This document shows positions 16,765 to 25,660 of a stretch of DNA of 64,000 bases, one piece after another (position 1 is the first letter of the stretch; each line of letters opens with the position of its first letter). Under the pieces are notes generated by a model that was not told the DNA's origin, did no database searches, and saw only the letters and a list, made by a program, of their open reading frames with translations. Both the position numbers and the translations under genes were made by a program. Origin of the DNA: Polaribacter sp. Q13 (GTDB taxonomy: Bacteria; Bacteroidota; Bacteroidia; Flavobacteriales; Flavobacteriaceae); assembly GCF_016858305.2 (NCBI RefSeq), contig NZ_CP074436.1, positions 392,001 through 456,000 on the forward strand, given 5' to 3'.

Positions 16765-18219
16765 ATGTCAGAAATTAAAGAATACCAATTGTTTATTAAT
16801 GGTGCGTGGGTAACCTCTACATCAGGAGAAACGATCGATATCATAAGCCCATCTACCCAAGAAATTGTAGGAAGGGTTCAAAATGGTACAGCAGCAGAAG
16901 CTATTGAAGCATTAGAAGCTGCGGATAAAGCGCAAAAAGAATGGAAAAAATTACCTGCTCGTGAGCGTGCAGATTTGTTATATAAATTAGCTGATGAAAT
17001 AGATGCTAATACAGATTATTTAGCAGAATTATTAGTTAGTGAGCAAGGAAAATTATTAAAAGTAGCAAAAGGAGAAGTTGCTGTAACAGCTTCTTTTATT
17101 AGATATGCTTGCGAAGGAGCAAGAAGAATTGAGGGAGATATTATTCCTTCGGATAATCCTAACGAACAAATCTGGATTCAAAAAGTACCTCGTGGAGTTG
17201 TTGTTGCTATTACTGCTTGGAATTTCCCATTGGCATTAGCAGGACGTAAATTAGGTCCGGCTTTAGTTGCAGGAAATACGATTGTAATTAAACCAACGTC
17301 AGAAACACCATTATCAACTTTAGAGTTAGGAAACCTTGCCAATAAAGTAGGTATTCCTGCAGGAGTTATTAATATTTTAACAGGACCAGGAAGAGCAATG
17401 GGTAACGCTTTAGTAGAAAGCCCTATTTGTAAAATGGTTACTATGACGGGTTCTACACCAGTAGGACAAGCAATTGCAAGAAATGCTGCAGAAAACTTAA
17501 CTCATGTGCAATTAGAATTAGGAGGAAAAGCACCTTTTATTGTATTTGCAGATGCGGATATAGATGCTGCTGTAGATGCGGCATTGCATTCTCGTTTTGA
17601 TAACTGTGGACAAGTTTGTACTTGTAATGAACGTATGTATATTCAAGAAGATATTTACGATGTTTTTATGGAGAAATTCATTGCTAAAGTAAAAGCGATA
17701 AAAGTAGGAGACCCAATGTTAGAAGAAACCGATATGGGACCAAAAGTAAATGGAAATGAATTAAAAAACATGGAGCATTTAGTAAAGGTAAGTTTAGAAG
17801 AAGGAGCAACACTTGCTACTGGAGGTAAAAGACCAAAAGGAGGTGTATTTGACAAAGGGTTTTGGTTTGAACCAACGGTTTTAACAAATGTAACTCAAGA
17901 CATGACTATTGTTCATGAAGAATCATTCGGACCTATTTTACCTGTATTAAAATTCAAAACTTTTGATGAAGTTATTGGGTATGCAAATGACTGTGAATAT
18001 GGTTTAGCTGCCATGGTTTTTACCAATGATATGAGTACAATTATGAAATGTAATGATGAACTTGAGTATGGAGAAATCTATGTAAATAGAGGTCATGGAG
18101 AGCAACATCAAGGTTTTCATAACGGATATAAAAAATCAGGTTCAGGAGGAGAGGATGGTAAATACGGTTTTGAACAATACATGGAAAAGAAAACTTTCTA
18201 TATTAGACATAAAGCGTAG
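16765..18219 (+). CDS. Aldehyde dehydrogenase of the AldA type, candidate 3,6-anhydro-L-galactose dehydrogenase
   Basis: It is a full-length (484 residues) NAD(P)-dependent aldehyde dehydrogenase. The active site has Asn153 (AWNFP), Lys176, Glu251 (LELGGK) and the nucleophile Cys285 (GQVCTC). Overall it resembles lactaldehyde dehydrogenase AldA, including the GQVC(N/T)C context and the QGFH segment near the C-terminus. In agar-degrading bacteria an enzyme of this type oxidises 3,6-anhydro-L-galactose to anhydrogalactonate, the first step before the cycloisomerase encoded three genes downstream. Lactaldehyde oxidation, which would follow L-fucose cleavage, is the main alternative. Context with GH117 favours the first role. 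It is 34 bp after kduD. Confidence 0.8.
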   Translation: MSEIKEYQLFINGAWVTSTSGETIDIISPSTQEIVGRVQNGTAAEAIEALEAADKAQKEWKKLPARERADLLYKLADEIDANTDYLAELLVSEQGKLLKVAKGEVAVTASFIRYACEGARRIEGDIIPSDNPNEQIWIQKVPRGVVVAITAWNFPLALAGRKLGPALVAGNTIVIKPTSETPLSTLELGNLANKVGIPAGVINILTGPGRAMGNALVESPICKMVTMTGSTPVGQAIARNAAENLTHVQLELGGKAPFIVFADADIDAAVDAALHSRFDNCGQVCTCNERMYIQEDIYDVFMEKFIAKVKAIKVGDPMLEETDMGPKVNGNELKNMEHLVKVSLEEGATLATGGKRPKGGVFDKGFWFEPTVLTNVTQDMTIVHEESFGPILPVLKFKTFDEVIGYANDCEYGLAAMVFTNDMSTIMKCNDELEYGEIYVNRGHGEQHQGFHNGYKKSGSGGEDGKYGFEQYMEKKTFYIRHKA

Positions 18220-18243
18220 TTTTTCTAAAAAAAAAATAGGATC

Positions 18244-19800
18244 ATGAAAATAAACATTTACATCGCTTTTTTAACCGTTTTTTTGGTTGGTTGTCAATCA
18301 TCAGAAAAGAAAAAAGAAGCTAGTTCAGAAACAAGTAAAAAACCAAATATTGTGGTTATTTATTTAGATGATTTAGGTTACGGAGATTTAAGTTCTTACG
18401 GCGCAACTTCATTTAAAACACCAAATATTGATGCGCTTGCAAATGGCGGAATTAAATTTACAAACGCATATGCTTCATCTGCAACATGCACACCAAGTAG
18501 GTATGCGTTGTTAACAGGGGTTTATCCTTGGAGAAATAAAGATGCACATATTTTACCAGGAACGGCTCCTTTGGTTATTTCAACTGCTCAAGAAACAATA
18601 CCTAAAATGCTTAAAAAAGTAGGATATCAAACAGGTATTGTTGGTAAATGGCATTTGGGTTTAGGATCTGGCGTTGTAAATTGGAATGAGCATATTTCAC
18701 CAGGACCGAATGAAGTAGGTTTTGACGAGTCTTATATTATGGCGGCTACGCAAGATCGTGTGCCAACGGTATATATTAAAGATGGAAATGTAGTTGGTTT
18801 AGATCCTAGTGATCCTATTGAAGTAAATTATGATACTAATTTTGAAGGTGAACCAACAGGAAAGGACAATCCAGAATTGTTAAGAATGAAATGGCATCAT
18901 GGTCATAATAGTAGTATTGTAAACGGTATTCCAAGAATTGGATTTATGAAAGGTGGTGAAGCTGCAAAGTGGACTGATGAAGAAATGGCTGATAACTTTT
19001 TAACAAAAGCACAAGCTTATGTAAAGACACATAAGCAAGCACCTTTTTTCTTGTATTATGCTATGCAACAACCACACGTGCCAAGAACTCCGCATCCAAG
19101 ATTTGTAGGAACTTCTGGTTTAGGACCAAGAGGAGATGTAATTATAGAAGCAGATTGGGCCGTTGGTCAGTTAATGAAAACTTTAAAAGAAGAAGGTCTT
19201 TTAGAAAATACAATTGTAATTCTTTCTAGTGATAATGGCCCGGTTTTAAATGATGGTTATTTTGATGATGCAGAAGAAAAATTAGGAAATCATGATCCTA
19301 AAGGAGGATTAAGAGGAGGTAAGTATAGCTTGTTTGAAGGCGGTACAAGAGTTCCTTTTATTGTTTCTTATCCAGGAAAAATTCAACCTAAAGTTTCTGA
19401 TGCATTGGTAAGTCAAATAGATGTGTTAGCTTCTTTAGGGAAGTTAGTTGGAGCATCTGCAGGAACACCAGTAGATAGTGAAAATCACTTAGATGTTTTA
19501 TTTGGGAAAAGCGAAAAAGGAAGACAAGATTTAATTTTAGAAGCAACTTCTAGAACAGCTTTAAGAAGTGGGGATTGGTTGTTAATTCCGCCATACAAAG
19601 GTTTACAAGCTGTAATTGAAGATGTGAAAATAGAAACAGGTAATGCTGATGTTTTTCAGTTGTATAACTTAAAAGAAGATGCAGGTCAGCAAAATAACTT
19701 AGCAGACAAACATACTGAAAAGGTGAAAGAATTATTTGCTAAATTTATTGAGATAAGAGGAGAGAATTATAGTAAAACACAGAAATTAGAATTAAAGTAA
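18244..19800 (+). CDS. S1-family sulfatase lipoprotein
   Basis: The formylglycine signature is Cys82-Thr-Pro-Ser-Arg86 (CTPSR), so it is a type I sulfatase matured by a formylglycine-generating enzyme encoded elsewhere. Metal ligands are visible as Asp42-Asp43 (YLDDLGYGD) and in SSDNGPV, with GKWHLG also conserved. A lipobox LVGC (Cys17) anchors it to a membrane. It lies 24 bp after the aldehyde dehydrogenase and 7 bp before the cycloisomerase, inside a galactan catabolic operon. Removal of the 6-sulfate of L-galactose, or of another agaran sulfate, is a reasonable inference. The exact S1 subfamily cannot be set by reading. Confidence 0.88.
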   Translation: MKINIYIAFLTVFLVGCQSSEKKKEASSETSKKPNIVVIYLDDLGYGDLSSYGATSFKTPNIDALANGGIKFTNAYASSATCTPSRYALLTGVYPWRNKDAHILPGTAPLVISTAQETIPKMLKKVGYQTGIVGKWHLGLGSGVVNWNEHISPGPNEVGFDESYIMAATQDRVPTVYIKDGNVVGLDPSDPIEVNYDTNFEGEPTGKDNPELLRMKWHHGHNSSIVNGIPRIGFMKGGEAAKWTDEEMADNFLTKAQAYVKTHKQAPFFLYYAMQQPHVPRTPHPRFVGTSGLGPRGDVIIEADWAVGQLMKTLKEEGLLENTIVILSSDNGPVLNDGYFDDAEEKLGNHDPKGGLRGGKYSLFEGGTRVPFIVSYPGKIQPKVSDALVSQIDVLASLGKLVGASAGTPVDSENHLDVLFGKSEKGRQDLILEATSRTALRSGDWLLIPPYKGLQAVIEDVKIETGNADVFQLYNLKEDAGQQNNLADKHTEKVKELFAKFIEIRGENYSKTQKLELK

Positions 19801-19807
19801 TTTAGAG

Positions 19808-20902
19808 ATGAGCACAAAAATAGCCAATATAAAAACCCAGTTATTTACAGTTCCATTACCAGAGGTAATGTCAGATGCAAAACATGGAGATCATTATCAT
19901 TTTGAATTGGTAACTGTTACTGTTACTTTAGAAGATGGAAGTGAAGGAACCGGATATACATACACTGGTGGTAAAGGAGGATTTGCCATAAAGGCGATGG
20001 TAGAACACGATTTTACAAACGTTTTAATTGGTAAAGACGGAACAGATATTGAATCTATTTACGACTTTTTAGAATGGCATGTACATTATGTTGGTCGTGG
20101 AGGAATTGCTTCTTTCGCAATTTCTGCTGTAGATATTGCTCTTTGGGATATCCGTTGTAAAAAAGCGAATAAACCACTTTGGGAAATGGCTGGTGGAGCA
20201 GGAAATACTTGTAAAGCATATTGTGGTGGAATCGATTTAATGTTTCCAATAGAAAAACTTTTAGGAAACATGAAAAGTTACCTAGAAAGAGGATTCAATG
20301 CTGTTAAGATTAAAATCGGTAGAGAAAATTTACAAGAAGATTTAGACAGAATAAAAGCAGTGAGAGAATATATTGGTCCAGATGTTACTTTTATGGTAGA
20401 TGCCAATTATTCGATGACGGTAGAAAAAGCTATTAAAGCGATAGAAGGTTTTAAAGAACATAATATTACCTGGTTTGAGGAGCCTATTATTCCGGATAAC
20501 TACAAAGGATTTGGAGAAATAGTTGACAAAACAGGATTTCCATTAGCTATGGGAGAAAATTTACATACGATTCACGAATTTGAATATGCAATGGACCAAG
20601 CTAAATTATCTTTTGTGCAACCAGATGCTTCTAATTGCGGAGGAGTTACAGGTTGGTTGGCAGCTGCAAGATTAGCAGATAAGCATAACATACCAGCATG
20701 TTCTCACGGAATGCAAGAATTACACGTAAGTTTAGTTTCTGCGCAACCAAATTCTGGTTGGTTAGAAGTGCATAGTTTTCCTATTGATGAATATACAACA
20801 AGACCATTAGTGGTAGAGAATTACAGAGCAGTAGCGCCAGATTACCCAGGAGTTGGAGTTGTTTTTGATTGGGAAAAATTAGCTGAATTCGAAGAAAAAT
20901 AA
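19808..20902 (+). CDS. Enolase-superfamily (mandelate racemase-like) enzyme, candidate 3,6-anhydro-L-galactonate cycloisomerase
   Basis: This 364-residue protein has the full mandelate-racemase set: Lys167-x-Lys169 (KIK), metal ligands Asp198 (VDAN), Glu224 (FEEP) and Glu250 (MGEN), and His300 (SHGMQELH). Enzymes of this type dehydrate or cycloisomerise sugar acids. 3,6-Anhydro-L-galactonate cycloisomerase has the same length and fold and always accompanies GH117 and an anhydrogalactose dehydrogenase. L-fuconate, L-rhamnonate and galactonate dehydratases are close alternatives. GH117 in the same region argues for cycloisomerase, giving 2-keto-3-deoxy-L-galactonate. The sulfatase gene ends 7 bp upstream, so the two are translationally close. 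Confidence 0.8.
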   Translation: MSTKIANIKTQLFTVPLPEVMSDAKHGDHYHFELVTVTVTLEDGSEGTGYTYTGGKGGFAIKAMVEHDFTNVLIGKDGTDIESIYDFLEWHVHYVGRGGIASFAISAVDIALWDIRCKKANKPLWEMAGGAGNTCKAYCGGIDLMFPIEKLLGNMKSYLERGFNAVKIKIGRENLQEDLDRIKAVREYIGPDVTFMVDANYSMTVEKAIKAIEGFKEHNITWFEEPIIPDNYKGFGEIVDKTGFPLAMGENLHTIHEFEYAMDQAKLSFVQPDASNCGGVTGWLAAARLADKHNIPACSHGMQELHVSLVSAQPNSGWLEVHSFPIDEYTTRPLVVENYRAVAPDYPGVGVVFDWEKLAEFEEK

Positions 20903-20930
20903 TTAGTCATTAATTAAAAACACATCTTAA

Positions 20931-21965
20931 ATGAGCGTAGAGATTTCAAAGTTTGGAAAATATAAAAGTGAACCTATCGAAGAATTTACTTTAAAAAATG
21001 AGAATGGAGTTGAAGTTAGTATTACAAACTTTGGTGCAACAATAACTAAAATTTTAGTACCCAATAAGAATGGAGATATACAAAATATCGCTTGTGGTTT
21101 TGATACTTTAGATGGATATTTTGATAAAAAATATTTAGAAAACTCACCTTATTTTGGAGGAACTATTGGTAGATACTGCTCTCAGATTAAAGATTCGAAA
21201 TTTAATTTAAATGGTAAAGAATATCAATTAACAAATAACTGTGGAGATAATAATTTACACGGTGGTGCTGTTGGATTTGATAAAAAAGTTTGGCATGGAG
21301 AAGCTGAGGGAGATAGTGTAATTATGTCTTTATATAGCCGAGATTTAGAAGAAGGTTTTCCAGGGAATGTAGAAGTTTCTGTCACTTTTACGTTAACAAA
21401 TGATAATGAATTAAGGATTGATTATAGTGCTACGCCAGATCAAGATACGCCTCTGTCATTAACAAATCATACGTATTTTAATCTGAATGCTTTTTCATCA
21501 ACGGTAGAAAATCATCACGCAAAAGTTCATACAACAAAAAGACTTGTAATGGATGAAACTGGAGCAGCAACTGGGGAAATAGCAGCAATTTCTGGAGAAG
21601 CAGATGATTTATCCGAAGGAAAAATAATTGGAGATGTACACAAAGAATTAGGAGATGGATTCGAACATTTTTATGTATTTGAAGACGCTAATTTTAAATT
21701 GAAAGAAGTGGCTCAAATTACTTCAGAAATATCTGGACGATCATTAACAGTATCATCTACAGAACCTTGTATGTTGTTGTATACAGGTAAATATACATCA
21801 GATGAAATAAAAAGGGAAAATGGTGAGCAATATGGAAAATATAAAGGTTTTTGTTGTGAAACACACAGATATCAAAATGGCCCAAATATTAAAAATTCGC
21901 CAAAATCGATTACAAAATCAGGAGATGAATTTAAAAGTACTACCATCTTTAAATTTGGGTGGTAA
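20931..21965 (+). CDS. galM: Aldose 1-epimerase (GalM-type mutarotase)
   Basis: The galactose-mutarotase fold is recognisable by TNFGATITKILVP near the start, NNLHGG, SLTNHTYFNL and the C-terminal CCETHRYQNGPN. The last holds the conserved catalytic Glu, and LHGG and NHTYFNL hold the two catalytic His. At 344 residues its length is normal and there is no signal peptide, so it acts in the cytosol on freshly imported sugar. It follows the cycloisomerase by 28 bp and precedes the permease. It probably equilibrates the anomers of galactose, L-galactose or anhydrogalactose released by glycosidases; which one cannot be read. Confidence 0.88.
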   Translation: MSVEISKFGKYKSEPIEEFTLKNENGVEVSITNFGATITKILVPNKNGDIQNIACGFDTLDGYFDKKYLENSPYFGGTIGRYCSQIKDSKFNLNGKEYQLTNNCGDNNLHGGAVGFDKKVWHGEAEGDSVIMSLYSRDLEEGFPGNVEVSVTFTLTNDNELRIDYSATPDQDTPLSLTNHTYFNLNAFSSTVENHHAKVHTTKRLVMDETGAATGEIAAISGEADDLSEGKIIGDVHKELGDGFEHFYVFEDANFKLKEVAQITSEISGRSLTVSSTEPCMLLYTGKYTSDEIKRENGEQYGKYKGFCCETHRYQNGPNIKNSPKSITKSGDEFKSTTIFKFGW

Positions 21966-22014
21966 TACTTTCAATTTGAATAAAAAATATTAACTAAACT
22001 TAAACGATTATTTT

Positions 22015-23028
22015 ATGATAACAGGTGTTCTATTTGCTATTCTAGCAGGATTATTATTAGGATTGTATGCATTACCAGAAAAATTTACAAAAGATTTTGA
22101 ATTTGAAAATACATGGAGTATGTTCTTTGCCATTAATACTTTTGTGGTACCAAATGTTGCTGCATTTCTTTTAATAGATGGTTTTTCTGATGTTTTAGGA
22201 GCGATACCAACAGATGTTTTATTAACAATGATTGTTTGTAGTATACTTTGGGGTATTGGAGCAATGATGTGGGGAAAAGCAATTAATTATATTGGTTTAT
22301 CTTTAGGATTTTCGATTTTTATAGGTACGGTAATATTAGTAGGTTCTCTTTTGCCTTTTATACAAACAGGTTTACCAGAAACAAATATATTTTTAACAAT
22401 TCTTGGAGGTTTAGCTGTTGTTTTGGTTGGTGTAATGGCCAATGGAAGAGCAGGTATTTTACGTCAAAAAGATGAGCAAAAAAATGCAGAATCCGGAGAA
22501 AAGAAAGGTGGTTCTGTAATTACGGGTATTATAATTGCAGTTGTTGGTGGTTTATTAGCTACAGGTTTTAGTTATGCCAATGCAGCTGGAGCGCAAATTA
22601 TTGATGCAGCTTCTCAAGCACAAGGAAATGAGTCATGGAAAAGTGCCATTGCTGTTATGTATGTAATTTATATGGCCGGTGGTGTTGCTATTGCAATCTA
22701 TTTTGCACAGCAATTAACAGCTAAAAAATTGTGGGGTAAGTTTAAAACACCTCATTTAGGTAAAAATATTATGCTTACTACCGTAATGGGCGTCTTCAAT
22801 TTTGCGGCGTCTTCAATATTTGCATATGCTGCTTTTAAATTAGGAGAAACTGGTGGTAGTGTAGGTTATGCTATTTTTAACACGGCCTGCGTTGTAACTG
22901 CTATTATAAGTGGTTTAATTACTAAAGAATGGGTAAATGCATCTGGCAAGGCAAAAGGATCTTTATATTTTGGCTTAACTTGTATGGTAGTTGGAATTCT
23001 AATAGTGGCTTACAGTAATAGTTTATAA
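22015..23028 (+). CDS. RhaT-like sugar/proton symporter (drug/metabolite transporter superfamily)
   Basis: It has about ten hydrophobic segments over 337 residues. Similarity to E. coli RhaT is visible throughout: an N-terminal WSMFF segment after the first helix, WGIGAMMWGKAINYIGLSLGFSI (compare [23 protein letters not shown] in RhaT), and a C-terminal LITKEWVNASGKAKGS segment. RhaT carries L-rhamnose and L-lyxose. Inside an operon for anhydrogalactose and L-galactose-type sugars, it more likely imports one of those. It sits between the mutarotase gene and a GH2 gene, 49 bp and 10 bp away. The inner-membrane location is clear; the substrate is inference. Confidence 0.82.
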   Translation: MITGVLFAILAGLLLGLYALPEKFTKDFEFENTWSMFFAINTFVVPNVAAFLLIDGFSDVLGAIPTDVLLTMIVCSILWGIGAMMWGKAINYIGLSLGFSIFIGTVILVGSLLPFIQTGLPETNIFLTILGGLAVVLVGVMANGRAGILRQKDEQKNAESGEKKGGSVITGIIIAVVGGLLATGFSYANAAGAQIIDAASQAQGNESWKSAIAVMYVIYMAGGVAIAIYFAQQLTAKKLWGKFKTPHLGKNIMLTTVMGVFNFAASSIFAYAAFKLGETGGSVGYAIFNTACVVTAIISGLITKEWVNASGKAKGSLYFGLTCMVVGILIVAYSNSL

Positions 23029-23038
23029 AAAAAATATA

Positions 23039-25549
23039 ATGAAAAAAGCAATTTGTATCTTAGTCTTTTGTCTAAGTTCAATATATGTATTTGCACAACC
23101 AAGTACTATAAGTAATCACAATGATAATAGCCAGCAAATAACTAGTTTAGATAGTTATAGATGGAAAATGAAAATGATGCTACCGGGTGAAGGTGTAAAA
23201 GCGGGTCTTAATGAATTGCCTCCAGGTGATATTGAAACCTTAGTTTGGAACCCTGCAAAAGTTCCGGGAGATGTGTATACCGATTTATGGAAAGTGGGAG
23301 CTATTGAAGATCCTTACTTTGGTAGAAATAGTGTAAAGGCACAATGGGTTATGCAATACGAATGGTGGTACTCCATTCAATTTAAAGTAAATCAAGATTT
23401 AACGGATAAAGTTGCTCGTTTAGATTTTCAATCAATAGATCACGAATGTGATATTTGGTTGAATGGTCATTTTATTGGTAGTCATAAAGGCTCGTTTTCT
23501 TCTTTTTCTTTTGATGTAAATGAAGCTATTTTAACGAATAAGCATTGGTTGAAAGCAACTAATATGTTGGTGATTAGATTGGCACCACCTCCGCAGGTAA
23601 ACGCTAAAGTTGCAGGGTTAAAAACACCTTGGTTTGGTGATTATTGGAGAGATTTAATTCCGTTTGGTATAACAGGTTCAATTGATTTGGTTTTTACTGG
23701 TAAATCTAGAATATTAGATGTGTATGCAAAACCAAATGTTACAAATGAAAAGAAAGCATCTGTAACTTTTGAAATTGAAGTTGAGAATACGGAAAAAGTA
23801 GCAAAAGAAAAGAATATTACAATATCTTTTAAAGGTCAAAACTTTGATGGCAAACAGCAAACCGTTCGTTTTAAGAAGTTATTGCAGCCAGGTAAACAAA
23901 TAATAAAAAAGGAGATTGAAGTAGAGAATCCTCAACTTTGGTGGCCTTGGGATTTAGGAAAACCGAACTTATATGAAGCAAAAGTTTCTTTAGATGAAGG
24001 TAAAATAAATCAAGATTTTAAAGAAATTACGTATGGTTTACGTAAAGTTGAAATGGCTTGGAATCCTGGGTTTTCTAGAGATGAAGTTTCTTTTCCAAGA
24101 ACAACAATGATTAATGGAAAGAAAATTTTTATTCGTTCTGCTTGTTGGGGAGGACCGCCAGATATTTTTGTAGGTAGAACTTCAGAAGAAAAGTATAGAA
24201 AGTTAATAGCATTAGCCAAAGAAGCGAATATGAATAACATTCGTATTTTTGGATGGCATCCACCAGAAATTCCATTGTTTTACAAGTTATGTAATGAGCA
24301 AGGAATTACAGTTTGGCAAGATATGATTCCGTTAGGAACAGGGAATATTCCTAATGATCCAGAATTGTTAGAGCGTATTTTTCAAGAAGGAGAAAATGTA
24401 GTTAAGAACAGAAGAAACAATCCGTCGTTAATTATGATGGAAGGTGGAGAAGAAATGTTACTAAGAGCAAGTGATCCTGTGTATGCAAGAAAATTCTTGG
24501 AAACTTTAGGAGAAAGATACCAAAAGATGGTTGATTTACCATATGTTCCAGACTCTCCTTTAACGAATGATCCTTCGCTAGAAGCAGGTTTTAAACCAAA
24601 AGAAGCAGTGCATGCTTTAGGTTATTTTTATGGAATGGGTAAAAAGCCTATGGAAGAATGGTTTAAAAGTCTAGATTATCCGATTGTTCCAGAATTGGCA
24701 ATTACATCAGTTCCGAATGTAGAAAGTTTAAAGAAATTTATTCCTAAAGATGAATTATGGCCTCCAGGACCAAGTTGGGGACATCATTGGGCTGATTTAG
24801 ATCGATTAAGAATTCAGAATTTTGATACTTTTGGAGACGAGAAAAAAGGTTCTTTACAAGAATTTGTAGATGCAACTCAAGATGCTCAGGGTATAATTTT
24901 TCAATTGTCTATAGAACACTTCAGAAGAAATAAACCGAAAACAAGTGGAATTGCATTATGTCACTTTATTACCTATTGGCCAGATATGAAATGGGGAATT
25001 ATTGATAGTTATTTGCAACCAAAACGTTCTTTTGAATTTGTAAAAACGGCATATCAACCAGTACTGGTTAATTTGAATTTTGCAAAACGTAGATGGTTGA
25101 ATTCAGAAACATTTAAAGGTCAGTTTTGGATTGTGAACGATTTATATAAATCATATAAAAATTGTAAAGTTTCCTATTCAATTTTAGATGATGATAAGAA
25201 AGTGTTGAAAAAATCTTCTTTTGATGTTAAAAAGATTGAAGAAAATAGTTCGAAACAATTTTTAGAAATTGAAGCAAAGGTTCTTAAAAAGGTGAAAAAG
25301 AATTTCTATGTTGATGTTGAACTTACGGATGCAAATGGAGACGTTTTATCTTCAAATAATTATATGTTTTTAATTGGAGACCAAAGAGGTGATGCTGCTA
25401 AATTTAAACAAATGGGTGAAGAGATTAGAAATAGAAATAGTGAATATTCTTATGGAAATTATCTAAGGTTTTTTGATCAAATAATAGGAGCAAATAAAAA
25501 GGAATACGAGAGTAAAACGGATACGATAAAAACAAGAGGGTTTGAGTAA
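23039..25549 (+). CDS. GH2 glycosidase, beta-mannosidase/exo-glucosaminidase-like branch
   Basis: A Sec signal peptide (SIYVFAQ) is followed by a GH2 jelly-roll sugar-binding domain (DIWLNGHFIGSHKGSF), an immunoglobulin-like domain and a TIM barrel (about residues 350-640). The acid/base region reads NNPSLIMMEGGEEM, with Glu471-Glu472 where most GH2 enzymes have Asn-Glu. The overall layout (WWPWDLGKPNLYE, RIFGWHPPEIP) resembles beta-mannosidase or exo-glucosaminidase relatives more than LacZ. It is the last gene of the operon that starts at 14801. In a galactan locus it may remove a beta-linked galactose, but the linkage specificity is not readable. Confidence is high for GH2 and low for substrate. 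Confidence 0.8.
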   Translation: MKKAICILVFCLSSIYVFAQPSTISNHNDNSQQITSLDSYRWKMKMMLPGEGVKAGLNELPPGDIETLVWNPAKVPGDVYTDLWKVGAIEDPYFGRNSVKAQWVMQYEWWYSIQFKVNQDLTDKVARLDFQSIDHECDIWLNGHFIGSHKGSFSSFSFDVNEAILTNKHWLKATNMLVIRLAPPPQVNAKVAGLKTPWFGDYWRDLIPFGITGSIDLVFTGKSRILDVYAKPNVTNEKKASVTFEIEVENTEKVAKEKNITISFKGQNFDGKQQTVRFKKLLQPGKQIIKKEIEVENPQLWWPWDLGKPNLYEAKVSLDEGKINQDFKEITYGLRKVEMAWNPGFSRDEVSFPRTTMINGKKIFIRSACWGGPPDIFVGRTSEEKYRKLIALAKEANMNNIRIFGWHPPEIPLFYKLCNEQGITVWQDMIPLGTGNIPNDPELLERIFQEGENVVKNRRNNPSLIMMEGGEEMLLRASDPVYARKFLETLGERYQKMVDLPYVPDSPLTNDPSLEAGFKPKEAVHALGYFYGMGKKPMEEWFKSLDYPIVPELAITSVPNVESLKKFIPKDELWPPGPSWGHHWADLDRLRIQNFDTFGDEKKGSLQEFVDATQDAQGIIFQLSIEHFRRNKPKTSGIALCHFITYWPDMKWGIIDSYLQPKRSFEFVKTAYQPVLVNLNFAKRRWLNSETFKGQFWIVNDLYKSYKNCKVSYSILDDDKKVLKKSSFDVKKIEENSSKQFLEIEAKVLKKVKKNFYVDVELTDANGDVLSSNNYMFLIGDQRGDAAKFKQMGEEIRNRNSEYSYGNYLRFFDQIIGANKKEYESKTDTIKTRGFE

Positions 25550-25660
25550 AAATTATCAATAATAAACTTCTTTTAAACCATTTGTTGTTTTATTCGGAAT
25601 AAATCGCTTGTATATTTCGTAATGTATTCAATATCTTGCGAGAATAAAACCAACTAACCA

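Noticed and set aside
18244..19800. Assignment of the operon to L-fucose or L-rhamnose oxidation because of the RhaT-like permease and enolase-family enzyme
   Set aside because: KduD and GH117 fit anhydrogalactose better and no sugar lactonase gene is present, although the alternative is kept in the entries.
23039..25549. Reading the GEE motif of this GH2 as loss of the catalytic acid
   Set aside because: The Glu of the NE pair is kept (Glu472); only the Asn is changed to Glu. That fits the mannosidase/glucosaminidase-like branch and is not a missing acid.
25581..25618. Possible promoter before the propeller-cytochrome gene: TTTG at 25581 and TATATTTC at 25611
   Set aside because: The -7 box has one mismatch and the spacing to TTTG is longer than usual. 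It could be real but is too weak to list.
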